From NCBI RefSeq assembly GCF_014596445.1, contig NZ_MECL01000212.1:1-40618 (forward strand): a stretch of 40,618 nucleotides of DNA, in the 5' to 3' direction. The notes under the pieces were generated by a model, which worked only from the letters and a program-made list of their open reading frames with translations, had not been told where the DNA came from and searched no databases. The DNA is from Streptomyces sp. CBMA29. GTDB taxonomy: Bacteria > Actinomycetota > Actinomycetes > Streptomycetales > Streptomycetaceae. The position numbers were made by a program, and so were the translations under genes. Positions 1 through 7,929 of this stretch are shown here, one piece after another; position 1 is the stretch's first letter, and each line of letters opens with the position of its first letter.

Positions 1-125
1 CCTGACCGCGGCGGGGCGCCGGAGCCGGGAGACCCGCCGGGGTCGGGGAAGCCGACCGCGGCGAGGACCGGCCGAGGCCGGGGGCCACGAGCGGCCGAGC
101 CCGTATCGCCCGGCCCGCACCCGAC

Positions 126-1109
126 TCAGAGCCAGCCGCGCCGCTTGAACAGGAAGTAGAGGAAGGTCACGACCGACGCCATCAGGGCGAGCACCGCCGG
201 ATAGCCCCAGATCTGGCGCAGCTCCGGCATGTGGTCGAAGTTCATGCCGTAGATCCCGGCGATCATCGTCGGGGCCGCCGCCATGGCCGCCCACGCGGAG
301 ATCTTGCGCATGTCGTCGTTCTGCCGCACACCCACCTGCGTCAGATGCGCCGCCAGGATGTCGGACAGCAGCCGGTCGAGCCCTTCCTCCGCCTCGTTGA
401 CACGCGCCAGGTGGTCGGCGACATCGCGGAAGAACGGTTTGGTGCGCGCGTCCACGAACGGCGCGTTGCCGCCGGCCAGCCGGGCCATCGGCTCCGAGAG
501 CGGACTGATGGCCCGGCGGAATTCCAGCACCTGGCGCTTGAAGGAGTAGATGACGCCCGCCACCCGTGAGGAGTCACCGCCGGTGGGGGAGAAGACCTGC
601 TCCTCCAACTCCTCCAGATCCACTTGCAGCTCCGCGGCGATGTCCAGGTAGTCGTCCACGACCGCGTCACAGATGGCGTAGAGCACGGCCACCGGACCGT
701 GGCGCAGCACCTCGGGGGACCGCTCCATACGGGAACGGGCGTCGGCGGCCGTCTTCGCGTCCCCGTGCCGCACCGTCACCACGAAGGAGTCGCCGATGAA
801 GATCATCAGCTCGTCGGCCGTGATGCGGCTCTCCTCGTCGTCGTAGCGCAACGGCCGCACGACGGTGAACAGCGCCCCCTCGTACGCTTCCATCTTCGGC
901 CGCTGACGGGCCTTGAGCGCGTCCTCGACCGCCAGCGGATGCAGGTCGAACTCGGTGGCGACCCGGTCGAACTCGCTCGTCGTCGGCTCGTGCATGCCGA
1001 TCCAGACGAAGCAGTTCCCCGACGCGCGGGCCTCGGCGAGCGCGTCGGACAGGTCGTCCGGCGTCTTGGCGCGACGACCGTCCCGGTAGATGGCGCAATC
1101 CACGATCAC
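126..1109 (-). CDS. corA: CorA-family magnesium/cobalt transport protein
   Basis: Inner-membrane divalent cation channel of the CorA/MIT family (Mg2+, Co2+ or Ni2+), 327 residues, the usual family length. The long soluble N-terminal half with charged helices is followed by two C-terminal membrane helices; the first ends in the signature YGMNF, where GMN is the selectivity-filter motif, and the protein ends in a short basic tail (FKRRGWL), all as known for CorA. The open frame extends upstream to 1427, but homology begins at VIVDCAIYRDG, so I chose the GTG at 1109, which has AAGGGA about six bases upstream. It is transcribed divergently from the ATPase at 1303. No Mg-sensing leader is apparent in the roughly 190-base intergenic region. 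Family certain; the exact ion is not readable from sequence. Confidence 0.93.
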   Translation of the reverse strand: MIVDCAIYRDGRRAKTPDDLSDALAEARASGNCFVWIGMHEPTTSEFDRVATEFDLHPLAVEDALKARQRPKMEAYEGALFTVVRPLRYDDEESRITADELMIFIGDSFVVTVRHGDAKTAADARSRMERSPEVLRHGPVAVLYAICDAVVDDYLDIAAELQVDLEELEEQVFSPTGGDSSRVAGVIYSFKRQVLEFRRAISPLSEPMARLAGGNAPFVDARTKPFFRDVADHLARVNEAEEGLDRLLSDILAAHLTQVGVRQNDDMRKISAWAAMAAAPTMIAGIYGMNFDHMPELRQIWGYPAVLALMASVVTFLYFLFKRRGWL

Positions 1110-1302
1110 GCGGTGATCCCTTCGGTGAACGTCTGCGGCCGTACCACCCACGCCCGCGCGGCTCCCTGGCCCGTGCGGCCTTAGCGCGCTCCTGCCCGGA
1201 ACGCGCCGCTTCATGGCCGGATCACGCCTCCGCCGCGCCACGCCACCGTGCGACCCGCCCGGTCGGCGCGGATCACGGCGGCGCGGCTGACAGACTGGCC
1301 GC

Positions 1303-2520
1303 ATGCAGGACACCTCCTTCTCGCTGACCCGTGTCCGGCTGCGGCAGTACCGCAGCATCCCGGAGGCCGACGTGGCGCTCGGCCCGCTCGTCTTCCTGAT
1401 CGGGCCCAACGGCTCGGGGAAGAGCAATTTCCTCGACGCCCTGCGCCTGGTCTCCGAGGGCCTGCGGACCTCCCTCGACGAAGCGCTCGACCGGCGCGGC
1501 GGCGTGGCGCAGGTCCGCCGCAGGTCGGCGGGACACCCGACCCGCTTCTGCGTCGACCTCGACTTCCGAGGCCCGCACGGCGACGGCGGCTACGGAATCC
1601 AGGTCGCGGCCGTACGCGGCGGCGGCTTCCGTATCGTCCGTGAGCACTGCGCCGTACGGCCTGCCGCCACCGCCCGCGACGGCGCGGGCGCCGCACCGGC
1701 CGAGGCCGCCTACCGCGTGGACGACGGGGTGCTGACCTCCAGCACCGAGCCCGGCATGCCCGCGGCCGACCGTCACCGTCTGCTGCTCGCCGACCTCGCC
1801 ACCCGCAAGCCCTTCAAGCACGTTCTCGACGGCCTCGCCGACATCGGCGTGTTCACCCTCAATCCAGAGGCCATGCGCGAGCCGCGTACGCCCGGATCCG
1901 GTCAACTCCTCCAGCGCGACGGCTCCGACATCGCCGGGGTACTGCACCGGCTGGGCCGGAGCGCGCGCGGCCGGGAGGACAAGGCGAGGATCGAGAGCTA
2001 TCTGCGGCAGATCGTGCCGGGCATCCACGGCGTGACCCGGCGCACGCGCGCGGGCCGCGAGATCCTGGAGTTCACCCAGGACGTGCCCGGCGCCAAGACG
2101 CCCTGGCGGTTCGGCGCGCCCTCCGTCTCCGACGGCACCCTGCGCGCGCTCGGCGTCCTGACCTCGCTGTTCACCCCCGCGGGCGGCGCCTACAGCACGG
2201 TGGCCGTCGAGGAGCCCGAGACCGCCCTGCACCCCACGGCGACCGGTGCGCTGCTGGCCGCGCTGCGGGACGCCAGCGACCGCCGCCAGGTCATCGCGAC
2301 CAGCCACAGCCCCGACCTCCTCGACACCGACGAGGTCGACCCGGCGGAGCTGCTCGCCGTCCGCGCGCCCGGCGGCCGTACCGTCATCGCCCCGCTCGAC
2401 GCGCCCGCCACCTTCGCGCTCCGCGCCCAGCTCCACACCCCGGGCCAACTGCTGCGCGCCGACCAGCTCCTGCCGCACCCGTCCCCGCCCGCGGGCGGGG
2501 AGCGCGCGCGTGTGAGGTGA
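1303..2520 (+). CDS. AAA ATPase of the RecF/OLD-like (AAA_21) type
   Basis: Predicted cytoplasmic P-loop ATPase of 405 residues with SMC/ABC-like head architecture. Walker A is GPNGSGKS at residues 34-41 straight after an N-terminal beta strand. Walker B is VAVEEPETAL near residue 305, followed by a switch motif VIATSHSPDLLD. The middle is variable. This is the single-gene AAA_21 class common in actinomycetes; related proteins act in DNA repair or, when paired with a nuclease, in phage defence (OLD, Gabija, retron effectors). No TOPRIM or HNH nuclease domain and no partner nuclease is encoded next door, so a defence role is not supported. There is no SD before the ATG at 1303; CAGACT at 1291-1296 could be a -10 box for a leaderless message. 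Molecular function unknown. Confidence 0.85.
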   Translation: MQDTSFSLTRVRLRQYRSIPEADVALGPLVFLIGPNGSGKSNFLDALRLVSEGLRTSLDEALDRRGGVAQVRRRSAGHPTRFCVDLDFRGPHGDGGYGIQVAAVRGGGFRIVREHCAVRPAATARDGAGAAPAEAAYRVDDGVLTSSTEPGMPAADRHRLLLADLATRKPFKHVLDGLADIGVFTLNPEAMREPRTPGSGQLLQRDGSDIAGVLHRLGRSARGREDKARIESYLRQIVPGIHGVTRRTRAGREILEFTQDVPGAKTPWRFGAPSVSDGTLRALGVLTSLFTPAGGAYSTVAVEEPETALHPTATGALLAALRDASDRRQVIATSHSPDLLDTDEVDPAELLAVRAPGGRTVIAPLDAPATFALRAQLHTPGQLLRADQLLPHPSPPAGGERARVR

Positions 2521-2634
2521 CGTGAGGTGAGACGCGCCGCCGTCGGCCCGCTCGCGGGTCCCTCCACGAACCGACGGCCGCCACGACGGAGTGAAGGACC
2601 GGTCGTGGCGCGCCGGGCGGCGCGGCGGCTGCCC

Positions 2635-2648
2635 TAGGGTGACGACGA
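2635..2648 (+). promoter_or_regulatory. -10 box of a leaderless promoter for the HAD hydrolase
   Basis: TAGGGT at 2635-2640 matches the actinobacterial TANNNT -10 consensus and ends seven bases before the ATG at 2648. There is no SD. This arrangement supports a transcript starting at the ATG and decides the start against the in-frame GTG at 2639, which lies inside the -10 box. Confidence 0.55.
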
Positions 2649-3289
2649 TGACTACCACGATCGTGTTCGACATCGGCGAGACCCTGATTTCCGACGCGCG
2701 GCACTGGGCGGGCTGGGCCGACTGGCTCGGCGTCCCGTCACACACCGTCTCGGCCCTGGTGGGAGCGGTCGTCGCCGAAGGGCGCGACGACGGCGACGCG
2801 CTGCGGCTGATCACCCCCGGCCTCGACATCCCCGCCGCCTACGCCGCCAGGGAGGCGGCCGGGCGGGGCGAGCACCTGGACGAGACGGATCTGTACCCGG
2901 ACGTCCGCCCCGCGCTGGCCCGGCTGCGGGAGGCCGGCGTCAAGGTGCTCGCCGCCGGCAACCAGACCGCCCGGGTCGGGGAGCTGCTGCGCGGCCTCGA
3001 CCTGCCGCTCGACCTGGTCGCCACCTCCGCGGAATGGGCTGTCGCCAAACCGAGCCCCGGCTTCTACGCGAAGGTCGTCGAGGTCGCGGGGGCCGAACCC
3101 GAAGAGATCCTGTACGTCGGCGACCACCCCGGCAACGACGTCTTCCCCGCGAAGCGCGCCGGACTGCGCGTCGCCCACCTGCGTCGCGGGCCGTGGGGCC
3201 ACCTGTGGGCCGACGACCCCGACGTGGCCGCCGCCGCGGACTGGCGGATCAACTCCCTGACCGAACTCGTCGCCATCGCGTCCCGCTGA
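2648..3289 (+). CDS. HAD-superfamily hydrolase (DxGxT variant)
   Basis: Cytoplasmic haloacid dehalogenase-like hydrolase, 213 residues. Motif I is FDIGETL, with nucleophile Asp8; the usual second Asp (general acid, position +2) is Gly10, as in the FDxGxTL subgroup. Motif III Lys is in VAKPSPG, and motif IV is GDHPGND (GDxxxND, Mg2+ ligands). Motif II is LAAGNQ rather than a clear Ser/Thr strand end. The region between motif I and II (about residues 15-85) is a helical C1-type cap. Known relatives are small-molecule phosphatases or dehalogenase-like proteins of unknown substrate. Leaderless start at 2648. An upstream in-frame start at 2591 is rejected because the extension is arginine-rich and unlike the family. 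No operon partner: about 90 bases separate it from the next gene. Confidence 0.85.
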   Translation: MTTTIVFDIGETLISDARHWAGWADWLGVPSHTVSALVGAVVAEGRDDGDALRLITPGLDIPAAYAAREAAGRGEHLDETDLYPDVRPALARLREAGVKVLAAGNQTARVGELLRGLDLPLDLVATSAEWAVAKPSPGFYAKVVEVAGAEPEEILYVGDHPGNDVFPAKRAGLRVAHLRRGPWGHLWADDPDVAAAADWRINSLTELVAIASR

Positions 3290-3384
3290 CCGGCACCGCC
3301 ACCGGCACCCGCACCTGTACCGACATCGCGAGCCGCGCGCGGACCGCGACGGGATTGATCATCCGCTCCGTGGGGAGGCGAGCA

Positions 3385-3747
3385 ATGACGAGAGAGGGCG
3401 GGGACATGAGCACGAGCTACCAGGACGGCTGGATCGAGTGCACACCTTACGCGCTCCGGATCCGCGGCTACTACTTCCCCTGGGGCACGAAGACGATTCC
3501 GTACGCGTCGATCCGCACGGTCACCCGCGTGAAGATGGGGCTGTTCAGCGGGCAGGGCCGCATCTGGGGGACCGCGAACCCCCGGTACTGGGCCAGCCTC
3601 GATCCGCGGCGGCTGTCCAAGACGGAAGGTCTCGTCCTGGACACCGGGAAATTCGTCCGGCCCTTCATCACCCCGGACGATCCGGCGGCCGTGGAGAGCA
3701 TCCTGCGCGAGCGCTCCGGCGCCGGGCCTGACGACCAGGATTCCTAG
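3385..3747 (+). CDS. Small PH-domain-like hypothetical protein
   Basis: Small soluble protein of 120 residues. The core (residues about 10-110) reads as alternating beta strands ending in a helix, with IECTPYALRIRGYYFPWG, IPYASIRTVTRVKMG and PAAVESILRER. This is the layout of the bacterial PH-like (DUF304-type) fold, in which a strand carries a residue pattern like IPYASIRxV and a C-terminal helix caps the barrel. No membrane segment or signal peptide is present. Two starts are possible: ATG 3385, preceded by GGGGAGG at good spacing, and ATG 3406, preceded by GAGAGGG. I prefer 3385 on SD quality. It is the last gene before a bidirectional terminator. Function unknown; fold assignment is by pattern and moderately sure. 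Confidence 0.72.
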   Translation: MTREGGDMSTSYQDGWIECTPYALRIRGYYFPWGTKTIPYASIRTVTRVKMGLFSGQGRIWGTANPRYWASLDPRRLSKTEGLVLDTGKFVRPFITPDDPAAVESILRERSGAGPDDQDS

Positions 3748-3749
3748 GC

Positions 3750-3777
3750 CCGGTCCTAGGCCCCGCCCTAGGACCGG
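3750..3777. terminator. Bidirectional intrinsic terminator hairpin
   Basis: Perfect 11-bp inverted repeat CCGGTCCTAGG / CCTAGGACCGG around a six-base loop, extendable by GG/CC past one mismatch. It starts just after the stop of the PH-like gene and sits between that gene and the convergent TetR gene, so it can end both transcripts. There is no T-tract, as is usual in streptomycetes. Three CCTAGG copies in this 40-base stretch are unusual. Confidence 0.75.
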
Positions 3778-3825
3778 CCCGGTCCCGCACGACTGTCCGC
3801 TGCGGGGCCGGTCGTACGGAGGGCG

Positions 3826-4452
3826 TCAGCCGAGCGCGCTCGTCACCGTCACGGCGGGCCCGGTCCGGCCGACGTCACCGGTCCCCGCCGCGATCAGCGC
3901 CGAGGCGGCGGCTCGGGCGGCGACGGCCGCCGAGGGGTCGCGGTCCATCCGGGCGGAGATCCCGGCGCCGTCGTAGAGCAGATGGAGCTGGCGGCCCAGC
4001 GACCGCGGGTCGGCGGCGCCCGCCTCACCGGCGAGGCGGGCGAACAACTCCCGCAGCCAGGCCCGGTAGTTGTCCGCGGCCTCCTCCACGAGGCTGCCGG
4101 GACCGGCCTCCGCGCTGGCCTGGACGAAGGCGCAGCCGTGGAAGTCCGGTTCCCCGAAGAGCGCGCCCTGCGCCTCGAAGATCGCCAGCAGCCGCTCGCA
4201 CGGAGTGTCGCGGCTGTCGACCGCGTCGGTGATCCGCCCGGTGATGCCCGCGTGGCGGGTGTCGAGGTAGGCCCGGATGAGCTGTTCCTTGCCGCCGAAG
4301 GTGTTGTACAGCGACGCCTTGGCCACGCCCGCGTGCTCGATGACGCGGTCGATGCCGACGCTCCGTACGCCCTCGGCGTAGAAGAGCTCGTCCGCGGCGG
4401 CGAGCAGCCGCTCACGCGCCGACGGCTTCGTGGTGCTCCGGGCAGTCGCCAT
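3826..4452 (-). CDS. TetR/AcrR-family transcriptional regulator
   Basis: One-component repressor, 208 residues. The N-terminal helix-turn-helix (about residues 12-58) has the TetR hallmark sequence around VIEHAGVAKASLYNTFGGKEQL; the C-terminal ligand domain is helical and resembles the group with conserved FHGCAFVQA seen near quinone- or electrophile-responsive regulators. The ATG at 4452 has AAGGTGA six bases upstream; a GTG three codons earlier would lie inside that SD. A perfect palindrome, GACAGATCTGTC, sits just upstream (4468-4479) behind a TAATGC-like -10, so autoregulation is likely. No clear divergent target gene: the neighbour at 4580-4831 is on the same strand. The regulated partner may lie elsewhere. 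Confidence 0.9.
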   Translation of the reverse strand: MATARSTTKPSARERLLAAADELFYAEGVRSVGIDRVIEHAGVAKASLYNTFGGKEQLIRAYLDTRHAGITGRITDAVDSRDTPCERLLAIFEAQGALFGEPDFHGCAFVQASAEAGPGSLVEEAADNYRAWLRELFARLAGEAGAADPRSLGRQLHLLYDGAGISARMDRDPSAAVAARAAASALIAAGTGDVGRTGPAVTVTSALG

Positions 4453-4467
4453 GGCCGTCACCTTTCG

Positions 4468-4479
4468 GACAGATCTGTC
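4468..4479. promoter_or_regulatory. TetR operator palindrome
   Basis: Perfect 12-bp palindrome GACAGATCTGTC, 15 bases upstream of the TetR start codon and just downstream of a TAATGC -10-like hexamer on the minus strand. Position and symmetry are those of an autoregulatory TetR site. Confidence 0.65.
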
Positions 4480-4579
4480 TGCATTATGCCCCGGCGGCGG
4501 GGCCAGCCCGAGTGCGGCGAGCCGGGGCGGCCGGGGCGGCGGAGGCGGTCGTGCCCGGCCCTAGGCCCTAGGCCCGAGG

Positions 4580-4831
4580 TCACACGGTCGGCCGGGGGGA
4601 CTGCTCGGAGGCGGCCCAGGTCAGTTGCTTAAGCTCCATCCGGGCGGCCGGAGCCGTTCCGGGCAGCGACGCCCAGTAGGGATGGGTGGAGATCCGGACG
4701 GAGAGCCTTTGCAGGCGGCGCCGGAGCACGGTGGTCTGCGTACCGGCGGGAGCGTCGGCGAGCAGGCGGTAGGTGATGTACCAGTCGCGCTGCGCCTCGA
4801 TGAGATCAGCGGGGAAGTCGTGCTGCTTCAT
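4580..4831 (-). CDS. Small conserved hypothetical protein (83 aa)
   Basis: Soluble 83-residue protein, probably helical. It opens MKQHDFPADLIEAQRDWYIT and contains TTVLRRRLQRLSVRISTHPYW. I know this FPADLxEAQ...LRRRLxxLSxR...HPxW pattern from small actinobacterial proteins of unknown function; the recognition is from memory and not a database match. No catalytic motif, cysteine pair, membrane segment or signal peptide. The SD is weak (AGGA at about eight bases) and CAGGAT seven bases before the ATG could act as a -10. The intergenic region is shared with the divergent hemerythrin-like gene. Function not assignable. Confidence 0.65.
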   Translation of the reverse strand: MKQHDFPADLIEAQRDWYITYRLLADAPAGTQTTVLRRRLQRLSVRISTHPYWASLPGTAPAARMELKQLTWAASEQSPRPTV

Positions 4832-4930
4832 GGGGGCAATCCTGGCACGTGTTCGAATATTTGTGCGAGTCGATCTCGTCACGTTCGTACGACGGCCGCC
4901 CCTGCGCCGCCGGTGGCCGTGAACGCGGCC

Positions 4931-5044
4931 GGATGGAGAGGCGGTGGAGGGGCGGCGGGAAGGCGGCGGGAAGGCGGCGGAGGGGCGGAGAATGGGGGAG
5001 AGGGGGACAATCGGGGTGTTCGTCCGCGTGTCGCGGCTCACGCG
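4931..5044 (+). repeat. Purine-rich G-tract leader with 11-bp tandem repeat and hairpin
   Basis: About 80 bases (4931-5008) are almost all G and A on the plus strand, with only occasional C or T. An 11-bp unit GGCGGCGGGAA is repeated 2.7 times from 4951 and is followed by runs of four to five G (GGGGG twice near 4995-5007). Downstream, CGCGTG (5025-5030) pairs with CACGCG (5039-5044) in a small hairpin. It precedes the gene at 5078, so part may be its 5-prime leader. G-quadruplex formation is possible but not shown. Confidence 0.5.
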
Positions 5045-5077
5045 CCGCGGCCCGCCCTCGGCGGAGGAGGTCCGGAC

Positions 5078-5671
5078 ATGAACGAGGCAACACGACGGCA
5101 GGGCTCGACCGTGTGGGACCCGGCGACGGACGGCGCCACCGCGGGCCATGGCTTGGGGGAGCGGCCCAAGGGGCCGCACAACATCCAGAACCACTCCGAG
5201 GAGTTCAACCAGTCGGTCCTGGACGCGGAGACCGAGGCCGCCACCGCCGACCGGGCCCGGTTCCACGGCGTGTCCGTCCGGCTGCTGGCGTCCGGCACGG
5301 CGGTGCACGACATGATCCAGGTGCTGTTCAACAAGGAGACGACCGCCCCGGCCGATCTGCGGCCCGTTGCCGACGCCTTCCGCCGGCACTGCGCCGCCAA
5401 GGACGCCACGGCGGGGCGCGCGCTGGAGTCCCACCCGCCGGTCGCCGAGGCCGTCCGGCGCGACCGCGAGGAGGGCGCGTACCTCCTCGCCCTCCTCGAC
5501 GGCTCCATCGCGTCGCCGGGTCCGGCCGGAACGCGCGCCCAGACCGTCAACGGTGTGCTGGCCGACATCGACCAGTACCTCGGCCACGAACAGCGCGACT
5601 TCATCCCGCTGATCGAGCGCGAACTCCCGGTCTCGCAGAGCAACCGCCTGGCCGCCTCCTTCGACGGCTGA
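5078..5671 (+). CDS. Hemerythrin-like (HHE) helical protein, ligands incomplete
   Basis: Soluble 197-residue protein, mostly helical after a polar N-terminus of about 30 residues. The spacing resembles a hemerythrin HHE four-helix bundle: a helix ending in AVHDMIQVLFNKE, a second with FRRHCAAKDATAGRALESHP, a third with RRDREEGAYLLALLDG, and a fourth with YLGHEQRDFIPLIERELP. The last is close to the classical HxxxExxxxP helix. In the second helix the usual HxxxE pattern is HCAAKD, so the di-iron set looks incomplete. The ATG at 5078 has GGAGGAGG at seven bases. If it binds metal it would act in the cytoplasm in oxygen or redox sensing, as other HHE proteins do; that is inference. It stands alone, followed by an 18-bp tandem repeat. 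Confidence 0.6.
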   Translation: MNEATRRQGSTVWDPATDGATAGHGLGERPKGPHNIQNHSEEFNQSVLDAETEAATADRARFHGVSVRLLASGTAVHDMIQVLFNKETTAPADLRPVADAFRRHCAAKDATAGRALESHPPVAEAVRRDREEGAYLLALLDGSIASPGPAGTRAQTVNGVLADIDQYLGHEQRDFIPLIERELPVSQSNRLAASFDG

Positions 5672-5686
5672 CGGCCGGACGACGAC

Positions 5687-5722
5687 GCCTGCGCCCGCGC
5701 GTACGCCTGCACCCGCGCGTAC
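5687..5722. repeat. 18-bp tandem repeat between convergent genes
   Basis: Two copies of GCCTGCGCCCGCGCGTAC in tandem (the second has A for G at position 7), followed by a partial third. It lies between the stops of the hemerythrin-like gene and the convergent transketolase gene. No strong hairpin is associated with it. Confidence 0.6.
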
Positions 5723-5762
5723 GCCCGCGCCCCGCGGCCCGACCGGCGGCCCGGCTGTCCTC

Positions 5763-7877
5763 CTACCCGCCCATCAGCTCCCGGGCCGCCGACGCGACCG
5801 CGTCCGCCGTCAGCCCGAAGTGCTCGTAGAGTTCGGCGGCCGACGCCGACGCGCCGAACTCCTGGACGCCGATCGACCGGCCGTCGAGTCCGATCAGGTC
5901 GTACCAGCCCTGACCGACGCCCGCCTCGACCGCGATCCGGCGGCGTACGGCCGGGGGGATGACGCTGTCGCGGTACGCCGCGTCCTGCGCGTCGAACCAC
6001 TCACGGCACGGCATCGACACGACGCGCGCCCGTATCCCGTCCGCGGCCAGCGCCCGCGCCGCGGTGACGGCGAGCTCCACCTCGGACCCGGTGGCGATGA
6101 CGACGACGTCCGGGTCGGACGGAGCGGCGGACGGGTCGGCGACGGGCGCCTCGTACCGTACGTAACCGCCCCTGACCGCCTCGGCGGCCGAGCCGAAACC
6201 GTCCGTGCCGTCGGGGAAGACCGGCAGGTCCTGACGGCTGAGGCTGAAGCCGGTCGGCCCTGCGGACCCGGCCGCGCCGAGCACCTTCCACAGGGTGACG
6301 GCCGTCTCGTTGGCGTCACCGGGCCGCACGATGTCCAGGCCCGGTATCGCGCGCAGGGACGCCAGGTGCTCGACCGGCTGGTGGGTCGGGCCGTCCTCGC
6401 CGAGACCGATGGAGTCGTGCGTCCACACGTAGAGCGTCGGCAGCTTCATCAGCGCGGCGAGCCGTACCGCCGGGCGCATGTAGTCGCTGAAGACGAGGAA
6501 GGTGCCGCCGTAGGGACGGCTGAGGCCCGACAGCGCGATGCCGTTCATCGCGGCGGCCATGAAGTGCTCGCGGATTCCCCAGTGGACGGTGCGCCCCGCC
6601 GGGTCGGCGCCGGGCTGCGCGCTCGACGCCGGAAGGAAGGACGAACTGCCCTCCACCGTCGTGTTGTTGGACTCGCCGAGGTCGGACGAGCCGCCCCACA
6701 GCTCGGGCAGCTCCGCCGCCGCCGCGTTCAGCGCCCGCCCGAACGCCTTCCGCGTGGCCACCCGCGTGTCCGCCGCGAAGACAGGACGCGCGTCCTCGAA
6801 GGCGGCGGGGAGCCCCTTGGCCGTCAGCCGGTCGAGCAGCGCCCGCCCGTCCGGATTCCCGCGCGCCCACGCGTCGAACGCCGCGTCCCACTCCCGGCGG
6901 GCCGCCGAGCCCACCGCGCGCGCCGCCGACGTCAACCGCTCGTGGAGGTCGGCCGATACGTCGAAGGCGGTGTCCGGGTTCACGCCGAGGACGGACTTCG
7001 CCGCCCGGACCGCGTCGGCCCCGAGCGCGGAGCCGTGCGACTTCGCGGTGTTCTGCGCGCCGGGCACCGGCCAGGAGATGATGCTGCGCATCAAGATGAT
7101 CGACGGCCGCGTCGTCTCGGCGGCGGCTTCCTCCAGCGCCCGGGACAGGTCGGACACGTCGATGTCGCCGTCGGCCGCGAGGCCGACCCGCCGCACGTGC
7201 CATCCGTACGCCTCGTAGCGGGCGCCGACGTCCTCGCTCGTGGCCAGTTCGGTGCTGCCCTCGATGGAGATCCTGTTGTCGTCGTAGACGACGACGAGGT
7301 TGCCCAGGCGTTGGTGTCCCGCGAAGGAACCGGCCTCGGCGCTGATGCCCTCCTGGATGTCGCCGTCGGAGCACAGGACGAACACCCGGTGGTCGAAGGG
7401 GCTGGTCCCCTCGGGCGCGTCGGGGTCGAGCAGGCCGCGCTCGCGACGGGCGCCCATCGCCATGCCGACCGCGGTGGCGATGCCCTGGCCGAGCGGCCCG
7501 GTCGTGGTCTCCACGCCCGGCGTGTGCCCCCACTCGGGGTGCGCCGGGGTGAGGCTGCCGCGCTTCCGGTAGGCGCGCAGGTCGTCCAGCGTGAGCGGAT
7601 ACCCGGCCAGGTAGAGCTGGATGTACAGCGTGAGGCTGGAGTGGCCGCAGGACAGGACGAACCGGTCCCGCCCGCGCCACCGCGGGTCCGCGGGGTCGTG
7701 GCGCAGGAAGCGCCGGAATATCAGATGGGCGGCGGGCGCCAGGCTGACGGCGGTGCCGGGGTGACCGTGGCCCGCCTCCTGCACGGCGTCCATGGCCAGG
7801 ACGCGGGCGGTGGTCACGGCCCGCTGGTCGTCCTCGGTCCAGGGTATGTGGGCATGCTGAACGTACGTGCTCGTCAC
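5763..7877 (-). CDS. tkt: Transketolase
   Basis: Thiamine-diphosphate enzyme that moves two-carbon units between ketose and aldose phosphates in the pentose phosphate pathway; 704 residues, full length. The substrate/ThDP-site stretch HGHPG is at 37-41. The ThDP-Mg motif is SDGD at 170-173 with Asn201 (VVYDDNRI). The central pyrimidine-binding domain carries GGSSDLGESNN and GIREHFM, and the C-terminal domain is intact. The GTG at 7877 has AGGAGC five bases upstream. It is the last gene of the minus-strand sugar operon, about 50 bases after the SDR. Streptomycetes usually have other tkt genes beside tal and zwf, so this copy is probably dedicated to the imported sugar; that is inference from context. 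No clear terminator follows. Confidence 0.96.
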   Translation of the reverse strand: MTSTYVQHAHIPWTEDDQRAVTTARVLAMDAVQEAGHGHPGTAVSLAPAAHLIFRRFLRHDPADPRWRGRDRFVLSCGHSSLTLYIQLYLAGYPLTLDDLRAYRKRGSLTPAHPEWGHTPGVETTTGPLGQGIATAVGMAMGARRERGLLDPDAPEGTSPFDHRVFVLCSDGDIQEGISAEAGSFAGHQRLGNLVVVYDDNRISIEGSTELATSEDVGARYEAYGWHVRRVGLAADGDIDVSDLSRALEEAAAETTRPSIILMRSIISWPVPGAQNTAKSHGSALGADAVRAAKSVLGVNPDTAFDVSADLHERLTSAARAVGSAARREWDAAFDAWARGNPDGRALLDRLTAKGLPAAFEDARPVFAADTRVATRKAFGRALNAAAAELPELWGGSSDLGESNNTTVEGSSSFLPASSAQPGADPAGRTVHWGIREHFMAAAMNGIALSGLSRPYGGTFLVFSDYMRPAVRLAALMKLPTLYVWTHDSIGLGEDGPTHQPVEHLASLRAIPGLDIVRPGDANETAVTLWKVLGAAGSAGPTGFSLSRQDLPVFPDGTDGFGSAAEAVRGGYVRYEAPVADPSAAPSDPDVVVIATGSEVELAVTAARALAADGIRARVVSMPCREWFDAQDAAYRDSVIPPAVRRRIAVEAGVGQGWYDLIGLDGRSIGVQEFGASASAAELYEHFGLTADAVASAARELMGG

Positions 7878-7929
7878 GAGCGCTCCTTCGACACGAAAAG
7901 GGGGTACGGGCGGGGCGGGGCCCGCCGGC

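Noticed and set aside
1..125. A coding region at the left edge
   Set aside because: No open frame with family similarity or codon pattern is seen; it is GC-rich sequence downstream of corA with no clear hairpin.
1110..1302. A Mg-sensing riboswitch upstream of corA
   Set aside because: No M-box or ykoK-like conserved helices are visible in this GC-rich 190-base region and the SD is directly at the GTG start.
1303..2520. An anti-phage defence system built on the AAA ATPase
   Set aside because: No TOPRIM, nuclease, protease or other effector is fused or adjacent; neighbours are CorA and a HAD hydrolase.
5687..5722. The 18-bp tandem repeat as a CRISPR or attachment site
   Set aside because: Only two full copies, no spacers and no integrase nearby; it is simple slippage in GC-rich DNA.
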